From: an uncultured Gemmatimonadota bacterium
Lineage (GTDB): Bacteria > Gemmatimonadota > Gemmatimonadetes > Gemmatimonadales > Gemmatimonadaceae
Length of the DNA stretch: 64,000 nucleotides
Assembly: GCA_902826615.1 (NCBI GenBank)
Contig: CADEFN010000007.1
Span: 1-64,000 of the forward strand
Direction: 5' to 3'
Each line of letters starts with the position of its first letter. Within the stretch, counting starts at the first letter, position 1. Positions 21,953-31,891 of the stretch are shown here, piece by piece. The position numbers and the translations under genes are program-made. The notes under the pieces were generated by a model. It saw only the letters and a list, made by a program, of their open reading frames with translations, was not told the DNA's origin and searched no databases.

Positions 21953-22612
21953 GTGTCTGACGCCCGGCCCGAGGGTTTGGCCCGTCGATTCAAAACGGCG
22001 CTGGCTGCGTGGCTCGGCGCCTGGCTGGTGCGTCTGCTGGCGGTCACCTGGCGGGTACGGGTGCAAGGTCCTGAAGTCCGGCTGCAAACACGCGCCACGG
22101 GAGAACCCGTTGTCCTGGCGATGTGGCACGGGGAGCTGCTGCCGCTGGTGTGGTACTATCGCGGGAAAGGCATCGCGCCCCTGATCTCCACCCACGCAGA
22201 CGGGGAGATCATCGCGAGGATCTGCGAATCACTAGGCTACGAACCGATTCGCGGCTCGTCGAGCCGGGGCGGGGCACGTGCCCTGCTCGAAGCGGTGCGG
22301 GTGCTGGGTGAGCGGCGCGACGTGGCCTTCACCACCGACGGGCCGCGAGGGCCCAGGCGGCAGTCGGCGCCTGGAGTGGGCATGGCTGCCGCCAAGGCAG
22401 GTGCCGCCGTGGTGCCGGTGGGTGTGGAAGTTGACCGCAAATGGCAACTGCAGTCGTGGGATCGGTTCGTGATCCCCAAACCCTTTGCCCGCGTGACCGT
22501 GCGGTACGCGGCCGCCCTGCGGGCCGGTGGATCACGTTCCGAGCAAGGTGCGGCGCTCGTCCCCGCGATCGACGCGGCCTTGCTGCAGGTGTGTGGTGCC
22601 GATGTGGCGTGA
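21953..22612 (+). CDS. DUF374 lysophospholipid acyltransferase-like protein
   Basis: 219 residues from GTG 21953, directly after the lpxB stop. It has one N-terminal hydrophobic helix (~15-35), then VVLAMWHGELLPL, a histidine motif of the LPLAT type, THADGEIIA, and FTTDGPRGPRR. DUF374 proteins are relatives of the late lipid A acyltransferases (LpxL/M). No LpxL or LpxM of the usual kind is in the window, so this gene is a good candidate for secondary acylation of lipid A. That role is inference from position between lpxB and lpxK. Confidence 0.82.
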   Translation: MSDARPEGLARRFKTALAAWLGAWLVRLLAVTWRVRVQGPEVRLQTRATGEPVVLAMWHGELLPLVWYYRGKGIAPLISTHADGEIIARICESLGYEPIRGSSSRGGARALLEAVRVLGERRDVAFTTDGPRGPRRQSAPGVGMAAAKAGAAVVPVGVEVDRKWQLQSWDRFVIPKPFARVTVRYAAALRAGGSRSEQGAALVPAIDAALLQVCGADVA

Positions 22613-23651
22613 TAGGGCCGGTATCGCGGAAGCGCTGTGGTATGGCGCGGGCCCGGGCGCACAATTGTGCCGGACGGCGCTGATGCCGCTGGAAGGCGTA
22701 TACCGCGGGGTCGTTGCACTCCGGGGCGCCTTGCTGTCGGGCGGCACTGGCGTGGTCAGCGCCGGGGTTCCCGTTCTTTCGGTGGGCAATCTGTCGGTAG
22801 GGGGAACGGGAAAGACCCCGGTCGCTTCCTGGTTGGCGGGACGTCTGCTCGCGCGAGGGGCGCGTCCCGGACTGGTGCTGCGCGGATACGGCGATGACGA
22901 ACCTGCGGTGCACCGCATGCTGCAGCCGGAGGCGATCGTGGAGGTCAATCCGGACCGGGTGAGTGGAGCGGAGGCCGCACGTCGCGCGGGGGCGACCGTG
23001 GTCGTGCTCGACGACGCCATGCAGCACCGCCGGATTGCGCGGGATCTCGATGTCGTCCTCCTCAGCGCCGACCGGCCCTGGACGACGCGCTGCCTCCCGT
23101 CCGGTCCGCTGCGTGAGCCCGTCAGCGCGTTGCGACGCGCCGGCCTGGTGCTCGTCACTCGTAAGGCAGCCAGTCGCGAGGCTGCGGCCATGCTCGAGCA
23201 GCGTGTGCGTGAGGTGGTTGGCGGCGCGCCGATCGCCCACTGCGCCTTGGTCCTCGATGGCCTCGTCCGCGTCGGCGACGGGCCGGACCCCGGCTGGCGT
23301 CCCATGTCGGACCTGTCGGGGCGGCGCATCGTGGCGCTGTCGGGGATCGGTAACCCCTCCGCATGGCATGCCCAGCTGCTCGCCCAAGGTGCGACGATCC
23401 AGCCCATGGTGTACCCGGACCACCACCGGTATGACGCCGCTGATACCGGCCGGATCGTTGCTGGTGTCCCCCACGACCACTGGGTCGTCTGTACGCTGAA
23501 GGATGCGGTAAAGCTTCGGACGCTGTGGCCTCGCTCTGGTCCGGCGTTGTGGTATGTTTCGCAGCGCGTTGACCCGGGGGAGGACCTCGCCGGAATCGAA
23601 CGCGCGCTGGACCGAGTGTGGCCCGACCCCTTCAGAGAACGTCGCCAATAA
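22602..23651 (+). CDS. lpxK: Tetraacyldisaccharide 4'-kinase
   Basis: 349 residues starting at ATG 22602, which overlaps the DUF374 stop by 11 bp. Phosphorylates the 4' position of lipid A at the inner membrane. The N-terminal [11 protein letters not shown]...[18 protein letters not shown] includes the P-loop [19 protein letters not shown] carries the Walker B-like DD, and a conserved C-terminal DHHRY is present. Length is slightly above E. coli LpxK (328). Confidence 0.94.
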   Translation: MWRDRAGIAEALWYGAGPGAQLCRTALMPLEGVYRGVVALRGALLSGGTGVVSAGVPVLSVGNLSVGGTGKTPVASWLAGRLLARGARPGLVLRGYGDDEPAVHRMLQPEAIVEVNPDRVSGAEAARRAGATVVVLDDAMQHRRIARDLDVVLLSADRPWTTRCLPSGPLREPVSALRRAGLVLVTRKAASREAAAMLEQRVREVVGGAPIAHCALVLDGLVRVGDGPDPGWRPMSDLSGRRIVALSGIGNPSAWHAQLLAQGATIQPMVYPDHHRYDAADTGRIVAGVPHDHWVVCTLKDAVKLRTLWPRSGPALWYVSQRVDPGEDLAGIERALDRVWPDPFRERRQ

Positions 23652-23683
23652 CCGCCGGCGTTGCCGGCACTCATCGTTTCTCA

Positions 23684-24991
23684 ATGCCGACCGATCTGCG
23701 ACTCCCGACGAACGCTATCGTCAAGCCGGACAAGGATCGTTTTCTTAACGAAGAAAACCCGTTTGAAGCCATGATGTCGCGCTTTGACAAGGCGGCAGAA
23801 TTGCTGGACCTGGAGCCGGGGCTCTACAAGGTGCTGCGCAAGCCCGAGAAGCAGATCATCGTGGCGTGCCCCACCATGCTGGATAACGGCGAGATCGAGG
23901 TGTACACCGGGATTCGTGTGTTGTACAACACGTCCCGTGGCCCCGCCAAAGGGGGCATTCGCTTCGACATGCAGGTCAACCTCGACGAAGTCACCGCGCT
24001 GGCGGCCTGGATGACCTGGAAGTGTGCGGTCGTCAACGTGCCATTCGGCGGCGCCAAGGGCGGGGTGATTTGCGACCCGCTCAAGATGAGTGTCGGCGAA
24101 CTGGAACGGCTGACCCGCCGCTACACCGCCGGGATCATTTCCACGTTAGGTCCGGACTCCGATGTGCCGGCCCCGGACGTCAACACCAATGAACGGGTGA
24201 TGGCGTGGCTGATGGACACCTACTCGATGCACGTCGGGCACACGGTGACGGCCGTGACCACTGGAAAGCCGGTGGAAATGGGTGGATCGTTAGGTCGACG
24301 TGAGGCAACGGGGCGCGGGTGCATGCTCGTCACCAAGGAAGCCCTGGCGCATCTTGGCATGAATGTGAAGGGCACCACGGTTGCGGTGCAGGGCTTTGGC
24401 AACGTCGGGAGCGTGTCGGCGCAACTCCTGGCGCGTGAGGGCTGCAAGATCATCGCGATCTCCGACCGCACGGGTGGCTGGCACAATGCGGCGGGCATCG
24501 ATGTGGAAGACGCGGTGAACTACGTGAAGCAGCACCGGACGCTGGAGGGGTATGGCAAGGGCGATCCCATCTCGAACGAAGACCTCCTCACGCTGGATGT
24601 CGATGTCCTGCTTCCGGCCGCACTCGAGAACGTGATCACCACCAAGAATGCGTCGAAGATTCGTGCGAAGGTGATCTGCGAAGGGGCCAACGGTCCGACC
24701 AGCGCTGCCGCCGACGCGATCCTGGATGAAAAGGGGGTGTTCGTGATTCCCGACATCCTGGCGAATGCGGGTGGAGTGACCGTGTCGTACTTCGAGTGGG
24801 TGCAGGACCGCGGTGGGTACTTCTGGGACGAAGACACCGTCAACGACCGGCTGCGCAACATCATGGTGAAGGGATTCCGCGATGTGCTGGGACTGTCCAA
24901 GCAGCACAAGGTGAACATGCGGACCGCGGCCTACATGCTCTCGATCAGCCGGGTCGCTACGGTGCACCGGTTGCGGGGCATCTACGCCTAA
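23684..24991 (+). CDS. gdhA: Glutamate dehydrogenase (Glu/Leu/Phe/Val dehydrogenase family)
   Basis: 435 residues; interconverts glutamate and 2-oxoglutarate plus ammonia with NAD(P). The dimerisation domain holds the catalytic Lys in PFGGAKGG, the substrate-binding GPAKGGIRF and the DVPAPDVNT loop. The Rossmann domain shows [14 protein letters not shown] near residues 230-243. ATG 23684 gives the normal start; an upstream in-frame extension lies inside lpxK. No recognisable promoter fits in the 32-nt gap, so it may be cotranscribed with the lipid A genes. Cofactor preference cannot be decided from sequence alone. Confidence 0.93.
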   Translation: MPTDLRLPTNAIVKPDKDRFLNEENPFEAMMSRFDKAAELLDLEPGLYKVLRKPEKQIIVACPTMLDNGEIEVYTGIRVLYNTSRGPAKGGIRFDMQVNLDEVTALAAWMTWKCAVVNVPFGGAKGGVICDPLKMSVGELERLTRRYTAGIISTLGPDSDVPAPDVNTNERVMAWLMDTYSMHVGHTVTAVTTGKPVEMGGSLGRREATGRGCMLVTKEALAHLGMNVKGTTVAVQGFGNVGSVSAQLLAREGCKIIAISDRTGGWHNAAGIDVEDAVNYVKQHRTLEGYGKGDPISNEDLLTLDVDVLLPAALENVITTKNASKIRAKVICEGANGPTSAAADAILDEKGVFVIPDILANAGGVTVSYFEWVQDRGGYFWDEDTVNDRLRNIMVKGFRDVLGLSKQHKVNMRTAAYMLSISRVATVHRLRGIYA

Positions 24992-25060
24992 CCGGCGACA
25001 CCGAAGTGGCGAGCAGGCGGGCGGCGTTGGCGAAGGCCATCGTCGCCCGTTGTGCGTCGC

Positions 25061-25537
25061 GTGAAGTTTCGGGTGGTTTGCGTCGGGCGTCCCAGGGACC
25101 GCGAGCTGGGCGCCGTCATCGCGGCCTATGAGACCCGGGCAGCGCGGTACTGGCCCCTCGACTTCACCGAAGTGCGCGAGGAAAGTGGGCGCGACGACGC
25201 GGGTGTGGTGCGCCAGCGCGAAGGGCAGCGTCTTCTCGAGGCGAGTGCGGGAGCGGTCCTGGTGGCCGTGGACGAACGCGGCATGACGATGACGTCAACG
25301 GCCTTTGCGTCGTGGATGCAGCGCCTGCGGGAGGAGGCGCGCGATGTGGCGATGGCCGTGGGGGGCGCCAACGGGCTGGATGAGCCGGTTCGCCAGCGGG
25401 CGAGTTATCTGCTGGCGCTGGCGCCGTGGACCTTGCCACACGAACTTGCTCGCCTGGTGCTGGCAGAGCAATTGTACCGTGCCGGCACGATTGTTAGGCG
25501 CGAACCGTATCACAAGCAGGGAGACAGGAGCGCATGA
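25061..25537 (+). CDS. rlmH: 23S rRNA (pseudouridine1915-N3)-methyltransferase RlmH
   Basis: 158 residues from GTG 25061. A small SPOUT methyltransferase acting on Psi1915 in helix 69. It shows the RlmH start KFRVVCVGRPRD, the SAM-binding knot segments (LLEASAGAVLVAVDERG, VAMAVGGANGLDEPV) and the C-terminal REPYHK. A GTG 9 bp upstream (25052) is also possible. Length matches the family (~155-159). Confidence 0.92.
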   Translation: MKFRVVCVGRPRDRELGAVIAAYETRAARYWPLDFTEVREESGRDDAGVVRQREGQRLLEASAGAVLVAVDERGMTMTSTAFASWMQRLREEARDVAMAVGGANGLDEPVRQRASYLLALAPWTLPHELARLVLAEQLYRAGTIVRREPYHKQGDRSA

Positions 25538-25538
25538 C

Positions 25539-27134
25539 GTGTGGGAGCTGTCGCAGAACCGCGGAACGCTGTCGATGACGGTGCCGCCATTGCAGGTGGT
25601 GACGGAGGCGCTGGGCGGGAGCCCGCTCGCGCGCGCCGCGCTGGCGGGTGAGGCTGGCGAGTGGTACGGACATCGTCCCTCCGGTGTAGCCGAATGGCGG
25701 GAACACATCATGTCGGTTCGCGGGGTGGGCGGCTCGTGGCTCGATCAGCTTGCGCCGGCGTTTGCGGCCAGTGGCGCAGCGGCCGCTCGTCTGTTGCACG
25801 CCGCGACCAGTGGTGTGGTGGTCACTACCGGTCAGCAACCGGGGCTCTTTGGAGGGCCGATGTACACGTTGAGCAAGGCCCTCTCCGCCCTGGCCCTTGC
25901 CGACGTGCTCCAAACCGAAACGGGGATTCCGGTCGCCCCTGTCTTCTGGGCCGCCACCGACGATGCCGACTTTGCCGAGGCATCGTCCGTGTGGTTGCGG
26001 CTGGCGGGTGGCGCTCGGCGGGTGTCGCACGACCAGCTGCCCACTGAAGGGATTCCCCTCGCTGACGTGCCGCTGGAAGGGTGCGAAGCGGCGCTGGCGA
26101 TGCTGGAAGAGTCGTGTGGTTCAGCGGCCGACCCCACAGTCCTTGCCGCCGTGCGGGCAGCCTACACACCCGGTGCAACCATCGGGGGCGCATACCTGCA
26201 GCTGATGCGGACCCTGCTCGAGCCTCTGGGCATCGCGGTGCTCGATGCCAGTCATCCGGCCGTGCTCGCGGCCGGCCGGCCGGTGATGGAGACCGCGCTG
26301 CGACGCGCATCGGAAATCAATCAGGAGCTCACCGCTCGTGAGGCGGCTCTGACCGTGCGCGGCTTCAGTGCGCAGGTCACGGCCATGACCGAGCTCTCGC
26401 TGGTCTTTGGCCGCGTGCAGGGACGCAAGGTGAGGATTCCCGTGTCGGAGGCACTGGCGGTCGCCGCGCAGGGAGGGGTGTGGTCGCCTAACGTTTTGCT
26501 GCGCCCGCTGGTGGAACGCGCGATTCTCCCAACGGCCGGGTATCTCGCCGGTCCGGGTGAGGTGGCGTACTTCGCGCAAGTCAGCGCGGTGGCCGACGCA
26601 ATCGGCGCACCAAGGCCACGTGTGCTTCCCCGATGGTCGGGAACGGTGCTCGAACCTGCCGTGCTTGACCTCTTGGCCCGTCGCGGCATTGCCTGGCGCG
26701 ACCTCGAAGCCCCGCACGGGGCCGAGGCGCAGATCGCGGCAGCCGCCACCGATCCGCGGATTCTGGCCCAACTCGACGCATGGCGTGGTGGTATCGCGAA
26801 GCACGGCGCGGAGCTCCAGGCGCTGCTTGGCCTGCAGCCCGACGTGCTCGATGCCCGCGTGGTGGATGGCAGTGTGCGGGCCATGCAATGGCGGGCCGAT
26901 CGGTTGCAGCGACGCATCCTGGCGGGAGCCAAACGCCGGGAAGCGGGCGCGATGCATGATGTGGAAACGCTCCGCGGTGCGCTTTTCCCCGGAGGCAAGC
27001 GGCAGGAACGTGCGCTCAGTTTTGTGCCGATGATGGCGCAACACGGGCCGGTGGTGGTGGCGGCGATGCGGGAGGCGGCCACTCGTCATGCCATGGCGCT
27101 GGTGCAGGGCGAGGCGATCCCCCGCGACCCATGA
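25539..27134 (+). CDS. bshC: Putative cysteine ligase BshC (bacillithiol biosynthesis)
   Basis: 531 residues if started at GTG 25539, which has AGGAG at 25526-25530; ATG 25575 is a later alternative. BshC joins cysteine to GlcN-malate, the last step of bacillithiol synthesis. Family marks are TTGQQPGLFGGPMYT, PVFWAATDDADFAE, GPGEVAYFAQ and the C-terminal coiled-coil/LPxGKRQER-like FPGGKRQERALS. BshA and BshB are not in the window. Length fits the family (~540). Confidence 0.88.
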   Translation: MWELSQNRGTLSMTVPPLQVVTEALGGSPLARAALAGEAGEWYGHRPSGVAEWREHIMSVRGVGGSWLDQLAPAFAASGAAAARLLHAATSGVVVTTGQQPGLFGGPMYTLSKALSALALADVLQTETGIPVAPVFWAATDDADFAEASSVWLRLAGGARRVSHDQLPTEGIPLADVPLEGCEAALAMLEESCGSAADPTVLAAVRAAYTPGATIGGAYLQLMRTLLEPLGIAVLDASHPAVLAAGRPVMETALRRASEINQELTAREAALTVRGFSAQVTAMTELSLVFGRVQGRKVRIPVSEALAVAAQGGVWSPNVLLRPLVERAILPTAGYLAGPGEVAYFAQVSAVADAIGAPRPRVLPRWSGTVLEPAVLDLLARRGIAWRDLEAPHGAEAQIAAAATDPRILAQLDAWRGGIAKHGAELQALLGLQPDVLDARVVDGSVRAMQWRADRLQRRILAGAKRREAGAMHDVETLRGALFPGGKRQERALSFVPMMAQHGPVVVAAMREAATRHAMALVQGEAIPRDP

Positions 27135-28705
27135 GTACCGCGCCGGTCGCGCGGAAGGCAGCCGGCGGCGGATCGGTCGCGGTCGCTGCGGGGATCCTGG
27201 CGAGCCGGCTCATGGGACTGGTTCGTCAGAAGGTTTTCGCGTTCTACCTGGGCGCGGGACCGGACGCGGACGCGTTCAATCTCGCATTCCGCATCCCCAA
27301 CCTGCTGCAGAATCTCTTCGGTGAAGGGGCGCTGAGTGCGTCCTTTATTCCGGTCTACTCACGTCTGCTGGCGGCGGGAGACGATGACGCCCGCCAGCGC
27401 CTGGCGGGGGCGATCTTTGCCCTGCTTGCGCTGGGCATGACCACCATGGCACTGGTCGGCGTCCTGGCGGCGCCCTGGCTGGTGGACGTGATTGCGTCTG
27501 GTGTCGAGGGTTCCACACGGGCGCTGACGATTTCCCTGGTTCGCATTCTCTTCCCTGGCGCCGCTGTGCTGGTGTTGTCCGCATGGTGCCTTGGCGTGCT
27601 CAACTCGCACCGGCGATTTCTGCTGTCGTATGCGTCGCCGGTGATCTGGAATGCGATGATGATCGGCGCACTGGTGTGGTACGGCGGTCGCACATCACTG
27701 CCGCGCCTGGCCGAGTTGCTGGCGTGGGCGAGCGTGGCCGGGAGCGTGGGGCAGGTGCTCGTGCAGTGGCCGGCCGTGTACGGCGTCCTGGGTGCGTGGC
27801 GGTTGTCGTTAGGGCGGCGCATGGTCGCTGTGCGCACGGTGCTCGGCAACTTCGGCCCCGCGTTGCTCGGGCGCGGCGTCACGCAGATCTCTGCCTATGT
27901 CGACACGGGCATTGCGTCGCACCTGGTCACCGGTTCGGCGACCATGCTCGCCAACGCGCAGGTGTTGTACATGTTGCCCGTGAGTCTTTTTGGCATCAGC
28001 ATCTCGGCGTCGCAGCTGCCCGCCATGTCTGGAGAGGGCGATGACGAGGCGGCGCTCGTGCGGGTGAGAACACGCCTCAACGAGAGCCTGCTGCGCGTCG
28101 CCTTTTTTGTCGTGCCCTGTGTGGCGGCGTTTGTTGCCATTGGAGATGCCATTGGCTCCCTCGTGTTTCAGGGAGGCCGGTTTGGCGCCGAGGAAAGTCG
28201 ATGGTTGTGGGGCACGTTGGCAGCGTCATCCCTCGGACTGCTCGCGGCGACGCTGGCGCGACTCTACTCCACCACCCTGTACGCGCTGCAGGATACACGG
28301 ACACCGCAGCGGCGCGCCGTTGTGCGAGTGGTTGTGGGTGCTGCGCTCGCTATTGCGGGTGCCCGGTGGGGACCCACGATGGCGGGTCTGGATGCGCGAT
28401 GGAGCGTTGCATTTCTCGCTTTGGGATCGGGGCTTGCCGCGTGGATCGAGTGGGCATTGTTGCGTGGGGATGTGGCGAAGCGCGTGGGACCAGCACACAT
28501 CGAAACCGGCGCGGTGCTGCGCATCTGGGGAGCGGCAGTCGTGGCCGCCGGCGCGGCGTCTGCGCTGCGACTGGCCGGGCTTGCCGGGTTGACCTTTGCC
28601 CTGGCGGCTCTCGGACTGTTTGCCATGGTATACGGGGTGTCTGCTCTGGCGATGGGCGTGCAGCCCGCCCGCGTCATGTTCCAGCGGCTGAGGGCGCGTC
28701 GCTGA
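27131..28705 (+). CDS. murJ: Lipid II flippase MurJ (MviN)
   Basis: 524 residues with about 14 predicted membrane helices. The start GILASRLMGLVRQKVFAFYLG, followed by DAFNLAFRIPNLLQNLFGEGALSASFIPVY, is diagnostic of MurJ in the MOP superfamily. It flips lipid II across the inner membrane for peptidoglycan synthesis. ATG 27131 overlaps the bshC stop (ATGA). Confidence 0.95.
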   Translation: MSTAPVARKAAGGGSVAVAAGILASRLMGLVRQKVFAFYLGAGPDADAFNLAFRIPNLLQNLFGEGALSASFIPVYSRLLAAGDDDARQRLAGAIFALLALGMTTMALVGVLAAPWLVDVIASGVEGSTRALTISLVRILFPGAAVLVLSAWCLGVLNSHRRFLLSYASPVIWNAMMIGALVWYGGRTSLPRLAELLAWASVAGSVGQVLVQWPAVYGVLGAWRLSLGRRMVAVRTVLGNFGPALLGRGVTQISAYVDTGIASHLVTGSATMLANAQVLYMLPVSLFGISISASQLPAMSGEGDDEAALVRVRTRLNESLLRVAFFVVPCVAAFVAIGDAIGSLVFQGGRFGAEESRWLWGTLAASSLGLLAATLARLYSTTLYALQDTRTPQRRAVVRVVVGAALAIAGARWGPTMAGLDARWSVAFLALGSGLAAWIEWALLRGDVAKRVGPAHIETGAVLRIWGAAVVAAGAASALRLAGLAGLTFALAALGLFAMVYGVSALAMGVQPARVMFQRLRARR

Positions 28706-28741
28706 ACCGGGAGCGTTGCGCCCTGGAGTAACTTTCCCCGC

Positions 28742-30610
28742 ATGATCGCGCCTCCGGAGGCCGTTGCCTCCAAGCTCCCGCATTTGCCGGATTCGCCCGG
28801 CGTGTACCTCTGGAAGGACGCTCAGGGGACGGTGCTCTATGTGGGCAAGGCCAAGGGGCTTCGTTCACGCGTCCGCAGCTACTTCGGGTCGGATCACTTC
28901 GGAAGTGTGAAGACGCAGGCATTGGTGCGCCTCATCGCGGAGCTGGACACCATCGTCGTGCCGAGTGAGGCGCATGCACTGATTCTCGAAGCCAACCTCA
29001 TCAAGGAGTACCGGCCGCGCTTCAACATCTCGCTGCGTGACGACAAGTCGTATCCCTACATCAAGGTGACGCTGCAGGAACCCTTTCCCCGAGTGCTGGT
29101 GACGCGGCGGCTTGTCTCCGATGGGGCGCGGTATTTCGGGCCGTATACCGACGTGGGTGCCATGCGGCGGGCGCTGAACGTGGTGAAGCGCATCTTCACC
29201 GTGCGCTCGTGTCACTACGGGTTGCCTGACGATGCTCCGGATCGCGCCTGCCTCGACTATCACATCGGCCGGTGCAAGGCACCATGTGTGGGCCTGCAAA
29301 CCGTCGCCGACTATCGCGGCATGATCGACGAGGTCGTGCTCTTTCTCGACGGGAGAACGGACGAGGTGATTCGGCGGGTGCGGCAGCGGATGATCGAGGC
29401 GTCATCCACTCTCAGTTTTGAGCATGCGGCCGAGCTGCGTGATGCGCTGCGTCATCTCGAGCAGATGGAGGAGCCGACCGTTGTGGTGCAGGTGGAAGGG
29501 GGCGATCGCGATGTCGTGGGTTTTGCGCGGGACGGGGAGGACGCCTGTGTGGTGGTCCTCCGCATTCGCGGGGGCAAGCTGCTCGCCCGCGACCAGCGCT
29601 TTCTGGAGAACATCGAAGGGGAAGAGGATCCGGCGATTCTGGCGGCCTACCTCAATGGAGCATATCGGCAATCCGAGGCCCGGGCCGCCGAGGTGCTGGT
29701 GCCCTTCGAGTTCGAGGATCGTGTGGTGCTGGAGGAGTCGTTAGGCACCGGCCGCATTCTGGTCCCGCAGCGCGGGCCGCGTCGCGAGCTCGTACAGCTG
29801 GCGGAGCAGAATGCCCGCCATCTGCTGGAGGAGTTCCGGCTCGCCTCTCTCGAAGTCGAGGAGCGGGCTGCGAGCCCGGTGTACGAGCTGCAGCGGGAGC
29901 TTGGACTGCAGCGACTCCCTCGCGCGCTGGTGTGCTTCGACATCTCGACCGCACAGGGCACCGACACCGTGGGATCGTGCGTGTGGTTCGAGAATGCCCG
30001 GCCACGCCGCGGCGAGTACCGGAAGTTCAAGGTGAAGACCGTTGAGGGGACCGATGACTTTGCGTCGATGCGTGAAGTGGTCGGTCGTTATTTCCGCCGC
30101 CGGCTCGACGAGCAGAAACCCCTACCCGATCTCGTGGTGGTTGATGGGGGAAAGGGGCAGCTTGGTGTGGCGGTCGAGGTTCTCGCCGAGCTGGGACTCG
30201 CCGACCTGCCCGTGATCAGTCTCGCCAAACGCGACGAGGAGGTGTTCCTCCCGGGACGCAGCGAGTCTGTGCGGCTGTCGCGCCGCTCCCCCGCGCTGCG
30301 CACTCTGCAGCAGGCACGCGACGAAGCACATCGCTTTGCCATCACCTTCAACCGGCAGCGGCGCAGTATGCGCACGCTCACGAGCGAACTGCTGCAGATT
30401 CCGGGTGTGGGGCCCACGAAGCGCCGTTCGCTCCTGCACCGGTTCGGCTCACTCCAGGGCGTAAAGGACGCCACGGCTGAAGATATCGCGGCCTTGCCGG
30501 GGTTTTCCCTCGCCTCCGCGCGGAAGATTCTGGACACGCTGACCGGCCCCGCGGTGACAGATCAGCCGCCTAACGAAAGCCCCCTTGTCACGGACACGCC
30601 CGAGGGATAG
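28742..30610 (+). CDS. uvrC: Excinuclease ABC subunit C
   Basis: 622 residues. The N-terminal GIY-YIG nuclease (PDSPGVYLWKDAQGTVLYVGKAKGLRSRV) makes the 3' cut in nucleotide excision repair. A UVR motif lies near 220-240 (HAAELRDALRHLEQM), then an RNase H-like domain for the 5' cut (CFDISTAQGTDTVGSCV, VVDGGKGQL) and a C-terminal helix-hairpin-helix pair (LQIPGVGPTKRRSLLHRFGS, IAALPGFS). All expected domains are in order and complete. Confidence 0.96.
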   Translation: MIAPPEAVASKLPHLPDSPGVYLWKDAQGTVLYVGKAKGLRSRVRSYFGSDHFGSVKTQALVRLIAELDTIVVPSEAHALILEANLIKEYRPRFNISLRDDKSYPYIKVTLQEPFPRVLVTRRLVSDGARYFGPYTDVGAMRRALNVVKRIFTVRSCHYGLPDDAPDRACLDYHIGRCKAPCVGLQTVADYRGMIDEVVLFLDGRTDEVIRRVRQRMIEASSTLSFEHAAELRDALRHLEQMEEPTVVVQVEGGDRDVVGFARDGEDACVVVLRIRGGKLLARDQRFLENIEGEEDPAILAAYLNGAYRQSEARAAEVLVPFEFEDRVVLEESLGTGRILVPQRGPRRELVQLAEQNARHLLEEFRLASLEVEERAASPVYELQRELGLQRLPRALVCFDISTAQGTDTVGSCVWFENARPRRGEYRKFKVKTVEGTDDFASMREVVGRYFRRRLDEQKPLPDLVVVDGGKGQLGVAVEVLAELGLADLPVISLAKRDEEVFLPGRSESVRLSRRSPALRTLQQARDEAHRFAITFNRQRRSMRTLTSELLQIPGVGPTKRRSLLHRFGSLQGVKDATAEDIAALPGFSLASARKILDTLTGPAVTDQPPNESPLVTDTPEG

Positions 30611-30696
30611 CCTCGGGCAAGGCGCGGACGCCTCCGTTGACGACCCCGCGCCCCGTGCCCGTTCCGCGATCCTGCCCGCCACCTCAACACTGTCAC

Positions 30697-31842
30697 GTGA
30701 CTACCTGGACCCTTGTCTGTTCCGGATGCGCCTCGCGCGCTGAGCAGCATGCTCCCGTTGGGCTCTGCCCGTCGTGCAATCAGCCGTATCTGGCGGAGTA
30801 TTCCGGACCCGCGCCGCGCAGGGAGGATTTGCTCCCGCGCTGGGACATGTGGCGATACGCGCCCGCGCTCCCGCTCCTCGAGGGCGAGGCGCCGGTCACG
30901 TTAGGCGAGGGATGCACTCCGCTCACCGATCTCCCCATCCTCGCACGCGAAGTGGGAGTGCGGCGTCTCTGGGTGAAGGACGAGGCCGTGAATCCGACTG
31001 CGTCGTTCAAGGCTCGCGGTCTCTCGGCGGCGGTCACACGCGCCAAGGCGCGGGGGGTACCGGGAATGGTGGTGCCCACGGCCGGCAATGCCGGAGCCGC
31101 GCTCGCCGCATACGGTGCCGCCGCGGGTGTCCCCGTGCGTGTTTATGCCCCGGAGACAACCCCGCGGCCCATCCTGGACACCATCCGGGCGATGGGAGTG
31201 GAGTTGATCACCTTCGACGGGCATATCGGCGACGCAGGTCGCATGAGCGTCGCCTTTGCCGCCGAGTCCGGATACTTCAACGTGGCCACGCTCCGCGAGC
31301 CGTACCGTGCCGAGGGGAACAAGACACTCGGCCTCGAGCTGGCAGAGCAACTCGGGTGGAGGCTCCCCGATGTCGTGGTCTATCCCACTGGTGGTGGCGA
31401 GGGTGTAATCGGCATGTGGAAGGTTTTCGGCGAGATGATCAAGTGGGGTTGGCTCCCGCGCGACACCAAGCTTCCGCGGGTAATCGTGACGCAGTCGACG
31501 GGGTGTGCGCCTCTGGTTCGCGCCTTTGACGCCGGAGCGGACAGGGCGACACCCTGGGAAAACCCGATCACCCACGCCTCGGGGCTTCGGGTGCCTGGGC
31601 CACTGGGAGACCGTCTGGTACTGAAGGCGATCAAGGAGAGCGACGGCATCGCCGCCGCGTGCAGCGAAGACGACATTCGCGCCTGGACCCGGATCATGGC
31701 GAACCAGACGGGAATCGACGCGGCACCGGAGGGAGGATGTGCCCTCGGTGTCACCGCCCAGCTCGTGGCCGCCGGTCGCATCTCGAGGGACGCCGAGGTG
31801 GTGGTGTACAACACAGGGAGCGGGGCGTCGTATCGCGCCTGA
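30697..31842 (+). CDS. thrC: Threonine synthase
   Basis: 381 residues from GTG 30697; makes threonine from O-phosphohomoserine. The N terminus has a zinc ribbon (CSGCA and CPSC) typical of one threonine synthase class. The PLP lysine is in NPTASFKARG (~105), and PTAGNAGAAL and YPTGGGEGVIGMWK are the phosphate-binding and core motifs. A longer frame starts 60 bp upstream but lacks conserved residues. No thrA or thrB nearby. Confidence 0.88.
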   Translation: MTTWTLVCSGCASRAEQHAPVGLCPSCNQPYLAEYSGPAPRREDLLPRWDMWRYAPALPLLEGEAPVTLGEGCTPLTDLPILAREVGVRRLWVKDEAVNPTASFKARGLSAAVTRAKARGVPGMVVPTAGNAGAALAAYGAAAGVPVRVYAPETTPRPILDTIRAMGVELITFDGHIGDAGRMSVAFAAESGYFNVATLREPYRAEGNKTLGLELAEQLGWRLPDVVVYPTGGGEGVIGMWKVFGEMIKWGWLPRDTKLPRVIVTQSTGCAPLVRAFDAGADRATPWENPITHASGLRVPGPLGDRLVLKAIKESDGIAAACSEDDIRAWTRIMANQTGIDAAPEGGCALGVTAQLVAAGRISRDAEVVVYNTGSGASYRA

Positions 31843-31845
31843 CGA

Positions 31846-31869
31846 AAGGCTGGCCTAACTTCCGGCCTT
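31846..31869 (+). terminator. Weak hairpin after thrC
   Basis: AAGGCTGG (31846-31853) pairs with CCGGCCTT (31862-31869) with one mismatch. No T run follows (CTCATCG), so its effect on transcription is uncertain. The loop contains a CCTAAC word. Confidence 0.3.
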
Positions 31870-31891
31870 CTCATCGTTTGCTGCTCCCTCT

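Noticed and set aside
22329-23684. Minus-strand open frame opposite DUF374 and lpxK
   Set aside because: LpxK motifs on the plus strand explain the region; the antisense protein is Arg/Pro/His-rich shadow sequence.
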